Positions 8,564 through 17,729 are shown, numbered from the stretch's first letter. The stretch is DNA of 64,000 bases from Nitrospira sp. (GCA_016788885.1 JAEURX010000055.1:1-64000), one strand, 5' to 3'. Notes: generated by a model not told the origin, from the sequence alone. Numbers and translations: made by a program.

Positions 8564-8899
8564 ATGAAACGCGTCGTGATCGAAGAACTCACGCCGGGCA
8601 TGATCCTGGCCAAGCCCGTCACCAACAGCACAGGCCTGGTCGTGCTGCCCATCGGCGCGGAGTTGGATGAAGCCACCCTCGGCCGGCTCCAGCGTCTGGG
8701 CCTGCCCTCCGTCTACGTGGAAGGCGAAGCCGGCGACGCCAGCGGGAAGACCCTCGCTGAGTTGGAAGCCGAACTCGACCATCGGTTTCGACGCGTGATC
8801 GACGATCCACTGCAACTCCAGCTCCGTGAAGCGATCCGGCTGCAACTCCGGGCAACTCACGGAGTTGCCGATCATTCCGAGGCACCGCCGACCACATGA
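8564..8899 (+). CDS. small HD-GYP-N-terminal-like (DUF3391-like) protein
   Basis: 111 residues. The first 60 (ELTPGMILAKPVTNSTG, LPIGAELDEATLGRLQRLG, PSVYVEG) resemble the N-terminal module found in front of many HD-GYP phosphodiesterases, but no HD-GYP domain follows. A Glu/Leu-rich helical tail ends the protein. Its stop overlaps the start of the HDOD gene (ATGA), so the two are translationally coupled. It may be a regulatory or adaptor subunit for the HDOD protein. No clear Shine-Dalgarno sequence is seen. Confidence 0.75.
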   Translation: MKRVVIEELTPGMILAKPVTNSTGLVVLPIGAELDEATLGRLQRLGLPSVYVEGEAGDASGKTLAELEAELDHRFRRVIDDPLQLQLREAIRLQLRATHGVADHSEAPPTT

Positions 8900-9729
8900 A
8901 TCCTTCAGCCAAAGTCGATCTTCGCCGGCGCATCGAACAGGTGGGCGAGCTGCCGACCCTGCCCCATGTCGTCCAGAAACTGGCGTCGATGATCGGCCGG
9001 CCGAACGTCTCGGCGGAGGAGATCGGCATCCTGATCGAGAAAGACCAAGTCCTGTCGGCCAAAGTGTTGCGGCTGGCGAATTCGCCGTTCTATGGATTCC
9101 CCTCACGCATTGCATCCGTCGCGCATGCGGTGGTGGTGCTGGGGCTGAATGTCGTCAAGGGCCTGACGCTGTGCGCCACGGCGTTCGACATGATGCGCAA
9201 TGCCGGAATGAATGAGCTGTGGCGTCATTCATTGGGCGTCGCGATCACGTCGCACATTCTCGGCACACAAGCAGGCATGAAGAATCCTGAGGAAGCCTTT
9301 GTCGGCGGACTGCTGCACGATATCGGGAAGGTTGTCCTGTACGTGAAATGGACGGACGTCGGCCAACAGATCACGGCGGCCCGAGACACCTCCCACTTCC
9401 TGATGGAAACCGAGCTGGCGTTATTCGATGTCACCCATGCCGATGTGGGAGGCTGGCTCGCCACCGCCTGGCATCTCCCGGCCAGCCTGCGAGAGCCCAT
9501 TCTCCATCATCACACACCTTCGGCAGCGCAAGACGCGAAACTCCAAACCGCCATCGTCCATGTGGCCGATGTGTTGGTGAAGGGCCTCGCCTGCGGGAAC
9601 CCCGGCGACGATCTCGTCCCCCCGCTCTCACGCCAGGCCTGGGACCTGGTCGGCTTGGACTCGCACAGCCTGGCCGGATGTCTCGCCCAGGCCACGGAAG
9701 AATTTCAAACCATCGACGACTACTTATGA
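8896..9729 (+). CDS. HDOD-domain signalling protein
   Basis: 277 residues. The HDOD signature is clear: VGELPTLPHVVQKLASM (about 15-31), EEIGILIEKDQVLSAKVLRLANS, then AVVVLGLNVVKGL, and a His-Asp pair in GLLHDIGKVV (about 137-146). HDOD proteins are non-catalytic relatives of HD phosphohydrolases that act in signalling with c-di-GMP enzymes. Here the gene is the middle of a three-gene set joined by two 4-base ATGA overlaps, followed by a GGDEF protein. The DIGKVV motif keeps an HD pair, so residual metal binding is possible. Confidence 0.9.
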   Translation: MNPSAKVDLRRRIEQVGELPTLPHVVQKLASMIGRPNVSAEEIGILIEKDQVLSAKVLRLANSPFYGFPSRIASVAHAVVVLGLNVVKGLTLCATAFDMMRNAGMNELWRHSLGVAITSHILGTQAGMKNPEEAFVGGLLHDIGKVVLYVKWTDVGQQITAARDTSHFLMETELALFDVTHADVGGWLATAWHLPASLREPILHHHTPSAAQDAKLQTAIVHVADVLVKGLACGNPGDDLVPPLSRQAWDLVGLDSHSLAGCLAQATEEFQTIDDYL

Positions 9730-10703
9730 GCGGGTCTCCTGCCAACCGACGCATCCTGTTGCTGCACAACGACCCGGTCGAAATCACGCGGGTGACGACG
9801 AGCCTCAACCGGTCTGGCTTCAGCGTCATCACGGCTGAAGCCGGTCGGCTGGCCATGCATGAACTTGTGCATGATCCGCCCTGCCTGGTGCTAGCGGCGG
9901 AAGGCACGAATGGACGATCGGCGGATACGCTGGCGCGGGAGATGCGCGCGGATCCCTTCCTCGGTCGGCTGCCGTTAATCATTCTCGTGCGGGATATCCG
10001 GATCAACGATTTGGACTGGGCCACGCTCGGCATCGATGACTATATTGCCGTTCCCTATCGGCCCGATGAAGTGCCGCAACGCGTGCGCCTGTGCCTCAGC
10101 CGTCTTGAACGGTCGCTGGATGCCAATCCCCTCACTCGCCTGCCAGGCAACAGCACCATTCTCCACGAAACGACGACACGGATTGAAAGCGGCGCCCCGT
10201 TCGCATTGGCCTATCTTGATCTCGACAACTTCAAGTCGTTCAACGACCGTTATGGGTATGCCCGTGGCGACGAAGTGCTGGTCGTCACCTGTCGGATCCT
10301 GACCACGGTCGTCAGTGAACTGGCTGGAACGGACGGATTCGTCGGTCATGTGGGCGGAGACGATTTTGTGTTTATGAGCGCACCGGCCACCATCGAAGCG
10401 ATATGTCAGACCCTGATCAAACGCTTCGACTTAGTGATCCCGGATTTCTACGATCCGGAGGATCGCGCCAAAGGATTCATCGACTCCGTCGACCGCCGCG
10501 GCAATCACGAACGCTTCCCGATCATGAGCCTGTCGATCGCCGTCGTGACCAATGAACATCGCACCATCTCCCATCCTGGCGATGTCAGCAAAATTGCCTC
10601 GGAATTGAAGAAGCTTGCCAAGAGCCAGCCCGGCAGCGTCTATGTGAAGGATAACCGGAAGACCGAAGCCGGGGACCCAGCCTCAGACAGCCACGCGGCG
10701 TGA
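9726..10703 (+). CDS. receiver-like + degenerate GGDEF-domain protein
   Basis: 325 residues, starting at the ATG overlapping the HDOD stop. Residues 8-125 form a receiver-like domain (RRILLLHNDPVEITRV at the start, KP replaced by PYRPDE), without an obvious phosphorylatable Asp context. Residues 135-310 are a GGDEF domain (NPLTRLPGN, LAYLDLDNFKSFND), but the signature is GGDDF (210-214) and the RxxD inhibitory site is absent (AGTD instead). It may still make c-di-GMP or only bind nucleotides. The coupling to an HDOD protein suggests one signalling complex. Confidence 0.87.
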   Translation: MSGSPANRRILLLHNDPVEITRVTTSLNRSGFSVITAEAGRLAMHELVHDPPCLVLAAEGTNGRSADTLAREMRADPFLGRLPLIILVRDIRINDLDWATLGIDDYIAVPYRPDEVPQRVRLCLSRLERSLDANPLTRLPGNSTILHETTTRIESGAPFALAYLDLDNFKSFNDRYGYARGDEVLVVTCRILTTVVSELAGTDGFVGHVGGDDFVFMSAPATIEAICQTLIKRFDLVIPDFYDPEDRAKGFIDSVDRRGNHERFPIMSLSIAVVTNEHRTISHPGDVSKIASELKKLAKSQPGSVYVKDNRKTEAGDPASDSHAA

Positions 10704-10751
10704 TTGCTGTACGGACGTCCCGGCCGCGGATGCGAGAACGCTGCCCGCCTA

Positions 10752-11258
10752 CTATCGCGAGGCGCTCTCCTCCGAAGGCTGACCGCCGCCGGCCCCGCCG
10801 TACTGGCGGCGAAGTTCCCGTCGATACGCACGACGTTCTTCGGGGGACATGCCCTGAAACTTTTCCCGCAACTCCTTCCGTTGTTCGGGGGGGAGTGACC
10901 GAAACCAGCGCCTGGCCTCGCGCACCGATTCTCGCTGTTCAGGCGGAAGCTGACGGAACTGCTGAAAGCGTTCGCGCATCTGCTGTCGTTGCTCCGGCGG
11001 CAGCGAACGCCATTGCTTGAAGCGCTGTTTCGCCTCCTGACGCTCTTCCGGCGTCATGGTGCCCCACTGTCGGGCACCATTCCGCAACCGTTGCTGTTTC
11101 CGCGGCGGCAACTGATCCCAGGTGTCGCTGAACCGCTGCAACAGTTGCTGCTCGCCAGAACTGAGCTGGTTCCACGGCACCCCAGCCGGATCACCCTGCG
11201 CCCACGCAGGCATGACCCCGATCACGACCAGCAGCACTCCTACCAACAACACTCTCAT
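10752..11258 (-). CDS. DUF3106 exported protein
   Basis: 168 residues. A signal peptide ends near AWAQ (residue 21). The rest is charged and helical with repeated units of the form LPPEQRQQ/MxPEERQE (LPPRKQQRL, MTPEERQEA, LPPEQRQQM, LPPEQREsV, LPPEQRKEL, MSPEERRAY), the hallmark of DUF3106. Function is unknown; in other bacteria this family is encoded next to an ECF sigma factor and a DUF3619 protein, as here. It is last in the four-gene operon and overlaps the preceding gene by 4 bases. Confidence 0.87.
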   Translation of the reverse strand: MRVLLVGVLLVVIGVMPAWAQGDPAGVPWNQLSSGEQQLLQRFSDTWDQLPPRKQQRLRNGARQWGTMTPEERQEAKQRFKQWRSLPPEQRQQMRERFQQFRQLPPEQRESVREARRWFRSLPPEQRKELREKFQGMSPEERRAYRRELRRQYGGAGGGQPSEESASR

Positions 11259-11581
11259 GGACCTGTGTGTATCCTCAGTGAATCGTGCGGGTGATCCTGG
11301 GCAGGCGTTGACGGGTTCTCCCGCGCGGGTTTTCGAACACCGGCTGTCGCCCTCTGGTGATCCGACGTTGACTCCACCGGAACCTGCGAAGCCCGATCAC
11401 CGGTGAGGGCAAAGGGATCGACCCAGCGACCATCCTCATCCTGCCAGCTCCCCAAAAAATCGAGCAACTCGGCATCCGGCTCTTCTGTCGCCGGTGTCGG
11501 TGTCGGCGCCGCTTCTGCAACTCCAACGGCCAGGCAGAACAGGAGCAGCAGTCCCGGTCTACCCGGTGGTGGCGGTGCCAT
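11255..11581 (-). CDS. small exported Pro-rich protein of the sigma operon
   Basis: 108 residues. A hydrophobic N-terminal stretch (PGLLLLFCLAVGVAEA) looks like a signal peptide. The mature part is Pro/Asp/Glu/Thr-rich (TPTPATEEPDAELLDFLGSW) and disordered, with a short LGSWQDEDGRWVDPF segment. No family is recognised. The start lies 22 bases inside the preceding gene and the end overlaps the DUF3106 start (ATGA), which supports it as a real gene in the operon. Confidence 0.65.
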   Translation of the reverse strand: MAPPPPGRPGLLLLFCLAVGVAEAAPTPTPATEEPDAELLDFLGSWQDEDGRWVDPFALTGDRASQVPVESTSDHQRATAGVRKPARENPSTPAQDHPHDSLRIHTGP

Positions 11582-11915
11582 CGGCCAGCCAATCGTAAAA
11601 TTCGAGGTCCTCGGATAATTCGAGATTTTCCGGAGATTGCATCAGCTCAAGGTCTTCCAACAACAGATGCGAGTGGTGAGTGCCATTCGCCTGCCACAGC
11701 CACATCGTCACTGCCAGCGCGGCGATCGAGGCCAAGGCCAGAGCACTTGCCCATCGGAGCCAGGGTCGATGCGCACGAGCCTGGCTCAGGGCATTCACCC
11801 GCGCACGTTGCACTGACAGCACGGTCTTCTGATCGAGCGCCTCGACACTTTGATCGAGAAGATGCTTCGCCGCGAGGGTCAGCGGATCCAGCCGTTCATC
11901 CGATCGTCGGTTCAT
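11559..11915 (-). CDS. single-pass membrane protein, probable anti-sigma factor (DUF3619-like)
   Basis: 118 residues, starting MNRRSDERLDPL at the ATG overlapping the sigma factor stop. An N-terminal soluble part of about 50 residues (LAAKHLLDQSVEALD, SVQRARVNAL) is followed by one membrane helix (about 55-75, ASALALASIAALAVTMWLW) and an acidic C-terminal part (LLEDLELMQSPENLELSEDLEF). This layout and position match DUF3619-type proteins, which occur directly after ECF sigma factors. A cytoplasmic sigma-binding part with a periplasmic sensor tail is inferred. Confidence 0.75.
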   Translation of the reverse strand: MNRRSDERLDPLTLAAKHLLDQSVEALDQKTVLSVQRARVNALSQARAHRPWLRWASALALASIAALAVTMWLWQANGTHHSHLLLEDLELMQSPENLELSEDLEFYDWLADGTATTG

Positions 11916-12541
11916 GGCCAATGTGCTCCTAATCGCTGTCGCAAGACCTGCAGGGCACGAAACAAATGGGTTTTCACACTGCCTTCCGAACACCCCATGG
12001 CCCGAGCCGTTTGCGCCACGTCTAATTCTTCCCAGATTCGCAACAGAAACGCCTGCTGCTGCCGGAGCGGAAGGGCACGGAGAGCCACCTCCAATTCAGC
12101 ACAAGCTCGCTTCTGCTTTATCTCTTCATCAGGCGCGGGAGCCGTCGAGTCGGGAACCTGTTCCAGGGGATCTTCGCTCTCTTCCTCGTCCTGAGAACCG
12201 CGGAAGAACTCCCGCAACCGATTCCGCACCCGTTCCCGCCGATACCAATCGCGAATCCGGCTTTGCAGAATACAATGAAACAGCGGCCCCCATTCCTCTT
12301 CGGGCCGCTGGCCGTACTTCTCTGCCAGTTTCAGCATGGCATCCTGGACGAGATCCAACGCCTCATCCTCATTGCCGGTGGCAATATGTGCCATACGGAA
12401 TGCGCGCCGCTCAATGCCCGCCAGGAACCGGTCCAATGCCTGGGTTCGATCCAGAGAGCCCACCCTCTCCCCCAGGCAGAGATCGCCTGGCTGTCCATTG
12501 ACGGCCATGGGAGACGACCACCCGATCATTCTCCCACCCAT
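11912..12541 (-). CDS. ECF-family RNA polymerase sigma factor
   Basis: 209 residues. Region 2 spans about 30-100 (LDRFLAGIERRAFRMA, DLVQDAMLKLAEKY, IRDWYRRERVRNR); an acidic linker follows (about 112-135, EEESEDPLEQ); region 4 is about 145-205 (ALRALPLRQQQAFLLR, QTARAMGCSEGSVKTHLFRA). First gene of an operon with a membrane protein, a small exported protein and a DUF3106 protein, joined by 4- to 23-base overlaps. Start is uncertain: ATG at 12541, 12529 or 12508 are all possible and none has a good ribosome site. Confidence 0.87.
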   Translation of the reverse strand: MGGRMIGWSSPMAVNGQPGDLCLGERVGSLDRTQALDRFLAGIERRAFRMAHIATGNEDEALDLVQDAMLKLAEKYGQRPEEEWGPLFHCILQSRIRDWYRRERVRNRLREFFRGSQDEEESEDPLEQVPDSTAPAPDEEIKQKRACAELEVALRALPLRQQQAFLLRIWEELDVAQTARAMGCSEGSVKTHLFRALQVLRQRLGAHWP

Positions 12542-12968
12542 CTCACATGCGTCGAGTGGCCGGCTCTTGGTGGCCCAAGGTCGGTCACCGAGCTACAGGC
12601 ATCCTCCTGTCGCTCAGGCCCGCCGTCACAACGCTCCCGCACGTCGTGAGCCTGGACCGCGAAAACAATGCCGCCGCTTCGATTCTTGGCTTGCCTCATC
12701 ATGAAATCAAGAGTCGCCGAAGATCGCACCGGAAGACAGATCACCGTCCGCTCACTCCTTCATCTAGTCGGGGGACATCCTGTCTCTGCCCCGATTACAG
12801 GCAGGGCACGCTCTCCCTCTTAAGGAGAAACGCAGACACAGGCATACGGTTGACCAGACTCACGGAGTGATTCGAACGGGAGGGGAAGAACCGACGTCCA
12901 CGAGGGAGCGATGCCTCAGGCCACAGGAAGCACCGCGAGGGGTCGCGGAGCAGGAGTTGCCGAAAGGA
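12542..12968. other. intergenic region, no gene seen
   Basis: 427 bases between the sigma factor start and the end of the 1586-residue protein gene. All frames are short or poor in composition. The promoter of the sigma operon should lie here, but no clear -35/-10 pair could be read; a promoter recognised by the sigma factor itself is likely. A loose inverted pair CCTG...CAGG flanks a region near 12778-12805. Confidence 0.4.
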
Positions 12969-15900
12969 TTACTTGGCGGCGCTCTGATCAGCCGCCTTCT
13001 TTCCGCCGGCCCAGGCGACCGAGGGAATTTTGGCGACGAGGTCGAGGCGCTCGTGCGCGTCATTGTCGTTGAGATCAGGACCGACGCTGTACAGGACCCC
13101 CTTCTTGAGATTGACCAACATCGGTAGGCCGGTGAAGGGATCATACAATCCTTGTCCGGCCTTGGCGAGCCTGGTCAACAGGTCTTGCTCCGACGGCGTC
13201 CGGCGTAACCACGCCTGCAATGAGGCCAGCCTCAGGCGCGCATCAGTTTCCAGCACTCGACCGGCATAGGCTTCCCACGTGGGAAGGGGATCGACGCCGA
13301 CCAGACTCTCAATGGGATTCAGCACGAGGTCGCCCACACCGTACGGCGGCGCATGCACAAACGTTGACTGCTTCGGCACATCTGCATAGCGGCCCTCCGC
13401 CGCTGCCTTTCCGGCATCTTCATAATATTGCGCATACGCGTTGAACCGACGCTGCTTGGGTAGGGGCAAGGCCGCCGCGATCGCACCGTAGAACGGGCGG
13501 GTTTCAGCCCGGTCACGGTTGATGGCCTCATCCACCGTTTTGGTGGCTAACACGAACTGACTCTGCATCGGCCAGCGAACCGACAGTTCAGCCGGCTCGA
13601 GTGGCCGAGCGAGTTTGGCCAAACGACCGATCTGCCGCTCATCGAGATCGGGCCGTTGCAGCAACCCGCCCATGACCGCAATGTCGTCATTCATCGCGGC
13701 ACTGGCCAGCAGTTTCATCGGCATGGTCTTGGCCTGCCCCAACACCGTTCGCCAGGCCGTCACATCGGTTTCGAGCCGGGCAAACCCTGTTTCGACATCC
13801 TGCGCAAACCCTTCAGCCACATAGAGTCGATGCGTCTGGAGGATCAAGCCGCAGTTTGGGCTGATCGATTGCCCATAGCCCTCGTCTTCAAACGGCTTGC
13901 TCAACCACTGCCGGTACCGCCCCAATCCGACCTCGTTCTGGGACACGAAGCTCTTCACTCCACCGGCGTTCTGAGACATCTGCAACGCCGGGTCGGATGC
14001 CTTGATCCATTTGCCGACCGCCTCGGCCGATGAGGTCTGGTCTCCGCTGGACGAAGCGCCTTCACCGGTCAGACAGACCTGCGCGAACGTCTGATCGGCA
14101 CCCTCGACGCGTCGATCCATCCCGACCTGCACAGGATCCTGCGTGGAGGGCGCACCGAAACCAAGGAGAAGGACATAGCCGTTCTTGGCGGAATCCTGCA
14201 GCATCTGTTGCGGCACGGACGTCATGTTTCGATAGGCGGCACTCGGCTGCTCCTCGAGGACCAGCCAGGTCAACGCCACCCCCGCAACGGTTCCTCCGAT
14301 CAGGAACAAGACGAATCCAACGAGGGCCAATCCCATGACCACCAGCGATCGCGTCGTGGACACTCCGGCGCCGACAAGCGCCGCGACCGCTTCTCCCGCA
14401 CGAGCCCACAGGGGTCTTCCGGCAGGTCGACTGACGACGGGACGTTGAGGTACCTCCTGCACAAGCACCGGGATCTCCGGTGCGACCGGGGCAACCGGTT
14501 CGATCTCCTGCTCCTCTACCGGAGCGACGGACGCCTCTTCCTGCAAGACCACCGGAACATCTGAAACAAGCGAATCTGCAGCAGGTGGTGCGACATCAGG
14601 AACGGCACCGGCTTCGACGGCACCCGTCTCCATGGATTTTTTGAACCAGCGGGTCAGCATGTTCCCGCCGGACGCAGCGGGAGCGGGGGCCGGCGCGGAG
14701 GACCCATCCTCCCAGAGAATCTTCAAGTTCTCATCCGCAACCGGCTCGGAGGGAATCGGTGACGCCGATACTGGCCCCTCTTCCGCTGAGACAACAACAG
14801 GCTCGTCCGACACTTCTGCAACCACGGCGGGCGCAACCGGTTCCGGAACATCCACCGACGCAACAGAGATGGGGGCCGATTCCTCCAAGGGGGCCACCGC
14901 CGCTTCTTGGATTTCTGCAACCGCGGGCGACTCTTGACTCGGCTCAGCCGGCACGCACTCGCATTGCGGCAATTCGGCGAGGGATTCGTTTGCCTGAGCC
15001 TCGCACACGCTGTGGAATTCGGATTCGAGGGTCGGTTCCTGCACAAGAACCGGAGCGACTTCTGCTGCCGCCGGAATGTCCGGCTCGACAGAAACCGCCT
15101 CGTGCACCACCGTCTCTTCTTCCTGGGGAACCGCCGGCTCGACCACGGACTCAGGCGAAGCGGGCGCAACAGCAGCCTCTGGAATGGTCTCGAGCGGGGC
15201 CGGCTCGACGACCTCCTGCACAGCCATCGCTTCCACCGGTTGTTCCACCGGCAGAACAGCTTCTGGCAACGAGGCCTCCCTCGAAACCGGTTGACTCTCT
15301 GCAAGTGTGAATTCCGTCACCGGCTGGGCGCTCTCAGAATGCGACACCTCCGCGGCCATCGGCGTGACCGTCACGCTCTCAGCCAGACGGAAGGCTGGCG
15401 CTGCAAGCTGTTCCACCGTGGATGTGAGTGGCGGGTCAGACCCTGGCAACACATCCGGCACCGGCTCAGCAATCGCCTGATGCGCCTCCACGGGCACCGG
15501 GGTCACTTCATCTTGTGATGTGACCGGGGCGTCCGGCGACAGGATCTGGAGTTCGGCCGCAGAATCGGCATTCGCATCCAGGGAAGGAGCAGCCGCACTC
15601 TTCTGTTCGTGGGTCTCCTCAGTCGCCGCCGGTTTGGACTGGTCCGATGCAATCGGTACGAGTCGCGTGGCTTCCTGCTCAAGCTCAATGACCTCGACAG
15701 TCATAGATTCGACTGCTGGTTCCGGTTCCGGACTGGGAATCGTGATCTGGTCTGCTTCGATCTGTTCCCACGGCATGGGTGCTGACAAGGAGGAGGCCGC
15801 TACGACTGAATCGCCCGAGGGAGCTGCCGACGGAACATCGACCGACAGCGGGGCTGCACCGACGCCATCACTGGAGTCCTCGACAACGGACGCAGCCGGC

Positions 15901-17729
15901 TCAACCAGGGCCTGCTCTGGAGCTCGCTCGACCGGCGCTTGTGACAGGGGCGATGCAGGCTCAGCGGGAACTTGCATGGCCGCGACCGCTGCGAGAATTT
16001 CTTCCCACGTCAGCCCGGAAGACGTGACTTCAGAACGAGTCTGTTGGGCAGCCGGTTCCACCGTCGCGGAAGGATCGGGCATGGGCGAGACCACGGCTGT
16101 TTCATTGGACAGAGCGGTTTGCACAATGGAGCTGTCAGATGTGGGTGCAGCAGCCGCAGGCACAGAACTGATCTCCTCCTGAACGTGATCCCATGGCATG
16201 GGACGCGGACTCGTTGGAGCCTGGGCAATCGGCTGGCTACTGGTCTGCAGGAGCACTTCGAGCCTGGGAGACGCCGCCTCAGTCGATACGGATGCACCTA
16301 CGTCCTCCACCGGCGCAGCCACATGGTCTTCCGCGGCCGGTGTAGTCTGCTTGGCAGGAGGCGGAATCAGAATGGCCGCCTCCTCGACCTGATCCCAAGG
16401 CATCGGTGCCGGAGGCTTGGGAATCTCGACGATCGGGTGACTCCCGCTCTGCGACAGGACCTCAATGGCCGGAACCACCGGCTCCACCGTTGCCACCGGT
16501 TCCGGAATCGACGCACTCGAATGCGCTGGAGGAAGTGCCGCCGGCTCCTCCGTCACGCTCGATTCCAGGCTTGGCGAGGTGGGAGTGATGGTAACAGGCC
16601 CTTCTTCAACTTGATCCCATGGCATGGCCGCCGGAGCAGTTGGCGTTTGAGCAATCGGGTGCGCACTGGTTTCCGTTTGGAGTTCGATCGCAGGCTGAGG
16701 TTCGGCCTCGACGGAGGGCATCGGCAACACCATCTCCGCCATCGGGGCCGGAGTCTCGTCCTTCGAAGGCGAACGGGTCTGATGCCGCTGTTCTGTCGGC
16801 TGTTCTTCGACCGCTGCGGCCGGAGGTACAGGTTCGGCGGAAACCTGAGGCTCCGGCAGAGCGTCCGGCACCACGACCTGCACGACTGCCATTGGATCGG
16901 GTGGCGCTTCCGCTGGAGCCACCACTGATGCCGCTTCAACCGGTGATGTAGGAGGGACGATTGCTTCCTCGGCTTGAGTCGATGGGTCTGCTGCCGAAGC
17001 AGAGGTGAGCTGGGCAGCTGACGGATCAACCGGTGCCGGGTCCATCTGCTCCCAAGACATGAGCCTGGGACTCTCCGCGGGTGACTCCGAGACCGCCGCA
17101 ACGGCAGGTGGTTCACTTGTGACATCGGCAACCGCAGCCTGGGGAGCGGGCTGTAACACCTGCCCCGTTACGGTGTCAAACATGGCCGCAAATCGAAATG
17201 CGACCGGACTACCGGGTGCGAGGGAACGAATCCGTGCAAAGAGTTCACTAGGCCAGTTTGGCTTTTCGGCATCAGGATCTTCCAGCAAGACCTCGACTGC
17301 CTTGCCGTACTCGGCCACCGCTGCCATGACGTCGCCTTTTTCCTCATAGACATGTCCCAGCATTTCCAAGAACGGGACGAAACGCGGGCCCGCCGTCAGG
17401 TACTCGCGCAAGAGCGACTCTGCCAGCCAATAGTCCTGACGCTCCATGGCCTCCCGAGTCAGCGATTCGAACGCGGTCCTCGCGCTCATGAGGCTGCCTA
17501 GCCGCAAATGAAGCGTGGCAAACAACCGACGTGCTTCAGCATTGAGGGGATCGAGCGCAAGGAGATCTTTGAGCGCAGACGAGGCCCGGCCATACTTGCC
17601 GGCATTCATTTGTGTAATGGCGTCCTCGAGCAGCGCCGACTTTTTGTTGTAGCCGATGCTGCCCTTCTTCTGGGTCTTTGGCGGGACTTTTTTGTCGGGT
17701 TTAAGAGGCGGTTTTTTATCGAATCGCAC
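12969..17729 (-). CDS. 1586-residue TPR / low-complexity / membrane protein with repeated Trp motif
   Basis: 1586 residues. The N-terminus is Lys-rich (FDKKPPLKPDKK), then TPR-like helical pairs (about 30-180: AITQMNAGKYGRASSALKDL, AVAEYGKAVEVL). A very long Ala/Pro/Glu/Val-rich disordered region (190-1120) contains a short Trp-centred motif repeated about seven times, most often PMPWDQVEE. One membrane helix lies at about 1140-1170 (LVVMGLALVGFVLFLIGG), then a periplasmic-looking domain (1175-1586) that ends with YDPFTGLPMLVN and LYSVGPDLNDND. Family unknown. It looks like a linker or scaffold spanning the cytoplasm and periplasm. Its composition is even, with no sign of frameshift. Confidence 0.88.
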   Translation of the reverse strand: MRFDKKPPLKPDKKVPPKTQKKGSIGYNKKSALLEDAITQMNAGKYGRASSALKDLLALDPLNAEARRLFATLHLRLGSLMSARTAFESLTREAMERQDYWLAESLLREYLTAGPRFVPFLEMLGHVYEEKGDVMAAVAEYGKAVEVLLEDPDAEKPNWPSELFARIRSLAPGSPVAFRFAAMFDTVTGQVLQPAPQAAVADVTSEPPAVAAVSESPAESPRLMSWEQMDPAPVDPSAAQLTSASAADPSTQAEEAIVPPTSPVEAASVVAPAEAPPDPMAVVQVVVPDALPEPQVSAEPVPPAAAVEEQPTEQRHQTRSPSKDETPAPMAEMVLPMPSVEAEPQPAIELQTETSAHPIAQTPTAPAAMPWDQVEEGPVTITPTSPSLESSVTEEPAALPPAHSSASIPEPVATVEPVVPAIEVLSQSGSHPIVEIPKPPAPMPWDQVEEAAILIPPPAKQTTPAAEDHVAAPVEDVGASVSTEAASPRLEVLLQTSSQPIAQAPTSPRPMPWDHVQEEISSVPAAAAPTSDSSIVQTALSNETAVVSPMPDPSATVEPAAQQTRSEVTSSGLTWEEILAAVAAMQVPAEPASPLSQAPVERAPEQALVEPAASVVEDSSDGVGAAPLSVDVPSAAPSGDSVVAASSLSAPMPWEQIEADQITIPSPEPEPAVESMTVEVIELEQEATRLVPIASDQSKPAATEETHEQKSAAAPSLDANADSAAELQILSPDAPVTSQDEVTPVPVEAHQAIAEPVPDVLPGSDPPLTSTVEQLAAPAFRLAESVTVTPMAAEVSHSESAQPVTEFTLAESQPVSREASLPEAVLPVEQPVEAMAVQEVVEPAPLETIPEAAVAPASPESVVEPAVPQEEETVVHEAVSVEPDIPAAAEVAPVLVQEPTLESEFHSVCEAQANESLAELPQCECVPAEPSQESPAVAEIQEAAVAPLEESAPISVASVDVPEPVAPAVVAEVSDEPVVVSAEEGPVSASPIPSEPVADENLKILWEDGSSAPAPAPAASGGNMLTRWFKKSMETGAVEAGAVPDVAPPAADSLVSDVPVVLQEEASVAPVEEQEIEPVAPVAPEIPVLVQEVPQRPVVSRPAGRPLWARAGEAVAALVGAGVSTTRSLVVMGLALVGFVLFLIGGTVAGVALTWLVLEEQPSAAYRNMTSVPQQMLQDSAKNGYVLLLGFGAPSTQDPVQVGMDRRVEGADQTFAQVCLTGEGASSSGDQTSSAEAVGKWIKASDPALQMSQNAGGVKSFVSQNEVGLGRYRQWLSKPFEDEGYGQSISPNCGLILQTHRLYVAEGFAQDVETGFARLETDVTAWRTVLGQAKTMPMKLLASAAMNDDIAVMGGLLQRPDLDERQIGRLAKLARPLEPAELSVRWPMQSQFVLATKTVDEAINRDRAETRPFYGAIAAALPLPKQRRFNAYAQYYEDAGKAAAEGRYADVPKQSTFVHAPPYGVGDLVLNPIESLVGVDPLPTWEAYAGRVLETDARLRLASLQAWLRRTPSEQDLLTRLAKAGQGLYDPFTGLPMLVNLKKGVLYSVGPDLNDNDAHERLDLVAKIPSVAWAGGKKAADQSAAK
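14700..17060 (-). repeat. intragenic Trp-motif repeats (about 7 copies)
   Basis: Within the disordered part of the 1586-residue protein, about seven copies of a short motif occur: MSWEQMD (near 17050), MPWDQVEE (near 16615 and 16400), MPWDHVQEE (near 16190), LTWEEI (near 16000), MPWEQIEAD (near 15770) and ILWEDG (near 14715). Four to five are preceded by Pro/Ala and followed by an acidic then Ile/Val stretch. Spacings are irregular, 60 to 350 residues. Confidence 0.8.

Noticed and set aside
14907-16928. Several long plus-strand frames inside the 1586-residue protein gene
   Set aside because: Caused by the Ala/Pro/Glu-rich codons of the real minus-strand gene.
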